Assembly (NCBI RefSeq): GCF_000003605.2
Contig: NW_003134371.1
Location: forward strand, 144,839-177,194
Source: Saccoglossus kowalevskii
Taxonomy: Eukaryota; Hemichordata; Enteropneusta; Harrimaniidae
DNA: 32,356 bases
Reading direction: 5' to 3'
The notes under the pieces are model-generated. The model was not told the DNA's origin, did no database searches, and saw only the letters and a program-made list of their open reading frames with translations. Below, in pieces: positions 30,593 through 32,356 of the stretch. Both the position numbers and the translations under genes were made by a program. Each line of letters opens with the position of its first letter. Position 1 is the stretch's first letter.

Positions 30593-31339
30593 GTAAGAGG
30601 AGTGAACAACTCTTTTGTTTCTTCTGCTTGTAATTTGATGTTTATTTTTAAAAACTATAATAAATATGTCAATCTATTAAGAATAATTGTTGAGATGTAT
30701 ATCGAGTGTACAGATAAAAAATACTAATTCCTAAAGTATTAATCACCCAAATTTTCATCCAACCACCCCTTGATGATTTAATGGTTCAATCTTATTAACA
30801 TAACACTTGCACTCAACCAATCAATTCAAGAAGGTTTCCTTCCCTCTTTTTTTCAAATGACACAGCATGTTTATATTTTTACTGACACCTCACAGAGATA
30901 GAGTAGCAATGTAATTTGATAGGATTAAAGCCGCAGGGTACAAAATGAAAATGTGGATAGCAAGTGAAATCAAAGAAACTTCTGTGTGCTGAGAGTATTA
31001 GAGGCATATGAAATAAAAATACAAAAATTTTAAAATTAATTCAAAATTTCAGATTAGGCTTTCAAACAAGAAGGTTAGCGATAAATACATTTCTGCTATT
31101 AATTATCACATTTCATAACATATATTTTTCCCTATAACCCAATGTAAAACTATTTACAAGAAGTTATTATTATTATTAATAAAGTTAAGATGCACAATGT
31201 GAAATCAATGAGATCCACATTATTGAAGTTTATAATATCTAGTACTTGCAGAAAATAAATTGGATTGTTCATTTTTTGTTTGCAATCTGATTTATTCCAG
31301 AACACCTGTGCCCACAAGTTCAATCTGAGTATTTCAGAA
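30593..31339. other. AT-rich non-coding stretch
   Basis: No exon or element ends are seen. There is a short ATT repeat at about 31166-31180. Confidence 0.5.
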
Positions 31340-31432
31340 ATTAGCTACTGGTGATAAAAAATTAGCTACTGGTGATAAAAAATTAGCTACTGGTGATAAA
31401 AAATTAGCTACTGGTGATAAAAAATTAGCTAA
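31340..31432 (+). repeat. 21-bp tandem repeat, 4.4 copies
   Basis: 'attagctactggtgataaaaa' style units start at 31340, 31361, 31382, 31403 and 31424, exactly 21 apart. The last is truncated into 'attagctaatagctag'. Confidence 0.96.
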
Positions 31433-31519
31433 TAGCTAGTGCATGGTTTTCAACATTAATCACATGAACACAATTTTGGTGAGTAAAATTAGGCAAGCAA
31501 ATTTTGCTCACCGGATCAG

Positions 31520-32356
31520 ATAAAGAATCATTGTTGTTATTGTAGGATCTTTATTAACTGATACATGGCCATCGGCCCAAAACAGTAAATACAAAATATT
31601 TAAATTATTTACAATACTGTGGAATATTTTATTTTCGCTGGATTTAATTTTCGCTGAAAAGGCTTTTTGGGCGTTTTGTATGGAATTTATTTTCACTGAT
31701 TTTTGATGAGTTTAATGTGAAATATAGGAAAAAAAGTATATTCGCTGGATTTTATTTTCACGGATTCATCCCTTCAGCGAAAATAGCGAAAATTAATTCC
31801 AAGCGAAAATAAAGTATTCTACAGTATTTCAGCGGCTTCCCTCCTAAGTTTCATAGCATTAAATACAAACGCATCATTTTGAGTTTTCAGTAATTCAATA
31901 AATTTATTTACAGTTGGTGGGGTGCAGTAGTAGTGTGGGATATAGAGACATCTAATGTGGTTATAAAAATTACAAACTAATAAAACATGGAACTCGTTTT
32001 CAATAGAATTCGTATTGCAAAGCTCGCACATACGTTGATCTCTTTCAAGATGACCTCTGTCTTTTTCAATTCGTAAACAATGTGATGAACATCCTAGCCG
32101 AGATAGTGATTGCATATGGGTTCAAATATGAACAGAAAACAAATATCTTTCTGGTTCTATGGTAGTTTTAAATTGATAGTAAGTATCTAACTTGTCTAAA
32201 GTACACAAGTCAGCCCGCCATACCAAAGAAAGATACTGTTTGAATCGTTCCACAAAAGAATTTATAAAAACATTAACATTTCCAACTTCTTGTGCAAGAC
32301 AAGCATCATTCATATTTTACAAATGGAAAGTAAATTTTGGATGTCACTGATCCAAG
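31520..32356 (-). pseudogene. 3' end of a broken LINE retrotransposon
   Basis: On the minus strand two in-frame open segments (32313-32122 and 32115-31819) are separated by one TGA stop (32124-32122) and two codons. Together they look like the C-terminal tail of a LINE reverse transcriptase. The first has RADLCTLDKLDTYYQFK and PERYLF. The second has LSRLGCSSHCLRIEKDRG and the cysteine/histidine cluster CELCNTNSIENEFHVLLVC (C-x2-C-x9-H-x4-C), as in the zinc-knuckle tail common in such elements of molluscs and other invertebrates. Upstream of 32313 further stops appear. The 3' UTR (FWADGHVSVNKD if translated) carries AATAAA at 31555-31550 (minus) and ends near a CAA-rich tail at about 31520. 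The element runs off the window at 32356. It is dead, and it is interrupted by the MITE at 31617. Confidence 0.82.
31617..31824 (-). mobile_element. Family-B MITE (208 bp) inserted in the LINE
   Basis: The ends CTGTGGAATATTTTATTTTC and GTATTCTACAG lie between TA dinucleotides (31615-31616, 31825-31826). It is the reverse orientation of the 29240 copy, with the same landmarks and the same 208-base length. It lies in the LINE at its last codons: the LINE reading frame crosses the TA, reads Leu and then a TAG supplied by the MITE end. Without the insertion the frame would read Leu and a TAA at the same place. Confidence 0.93.

Overview
The window reads as non-coding, AT-rich DNA (roughly two thirds A+T by eye) from an invertebrate animal. 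A lophotrochozoan, most likely a mollusc, is my best guess. That rests on the frequent tacatgta words, on small dispersed repeats ending in gacggacgacgg followed by a 'gataagcttcgc...gagctaaaaa' hairpin tail, and on many short TA-flanked MITEs. There are no bacterial-style gene clusters. The long ORFs are chance, repeat-made or gap-made, so I searched for splice-bounded exons instead. The organism call is inference.

Layout. 1-3.3 kb: a decayed 36-bp repeat, then the best plus-strand exon pair (2245-2347 and a terminal exon at 2955-3001, joined in phase). 3.3-7.2 kb: AT-rich DNA with MITEs and an apparently perfect 314-bp tandem duplication. 7.2-8.7 kb: a 26-bp minisatellite with higher-order structure. 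9.2-9.6 kb: a dispersed repeat. 10.5-14.1 kb: a composite locus in which decayed coding-like pieces and an inverted repeat flank a 933-bp DNA transposon, which abuts a near-perfect 39-bp satellite. 14.5-18.1 kb: MITEs plus two candidate minus-strand exons (15214-15442, 17253-17321). 18.3-19.2 kb: a GGAAT satellite running into an 815-base assembly gap. 19.2-23.4 kb: sparse, with one good plus-strand exon (21585-21663), MITE relics and an inverted repeat. 23.4-26.8 kb: five identical 81-bp repeats, a 28-bp satellite split by a MITE, and a 157-bp repeat. 27-31 kb: AT-rich, with a candidate minus-strand exon (27690-27783), MITEs and weak exon candidates near 30.3 and 30.6 kb. 31.3-32.4 kb: a 21-bp repeat and the 3' end of a broken LINE on the minus strand, itself interrupted by a MITE.

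How the parts relate. Two MITE families (A about 207 bp, B about 208 bp) share the ends CTGTAAAA...TTTTACAG and sit between TA dinucleotides. One copy landed in a satellite and one in a LINE, so the empty sites can be read directly. The exons on the two strands look like parts of at least two genes with large introns, but I cannot name either gene, and every exon is a prediction from splice signals and open frame only.
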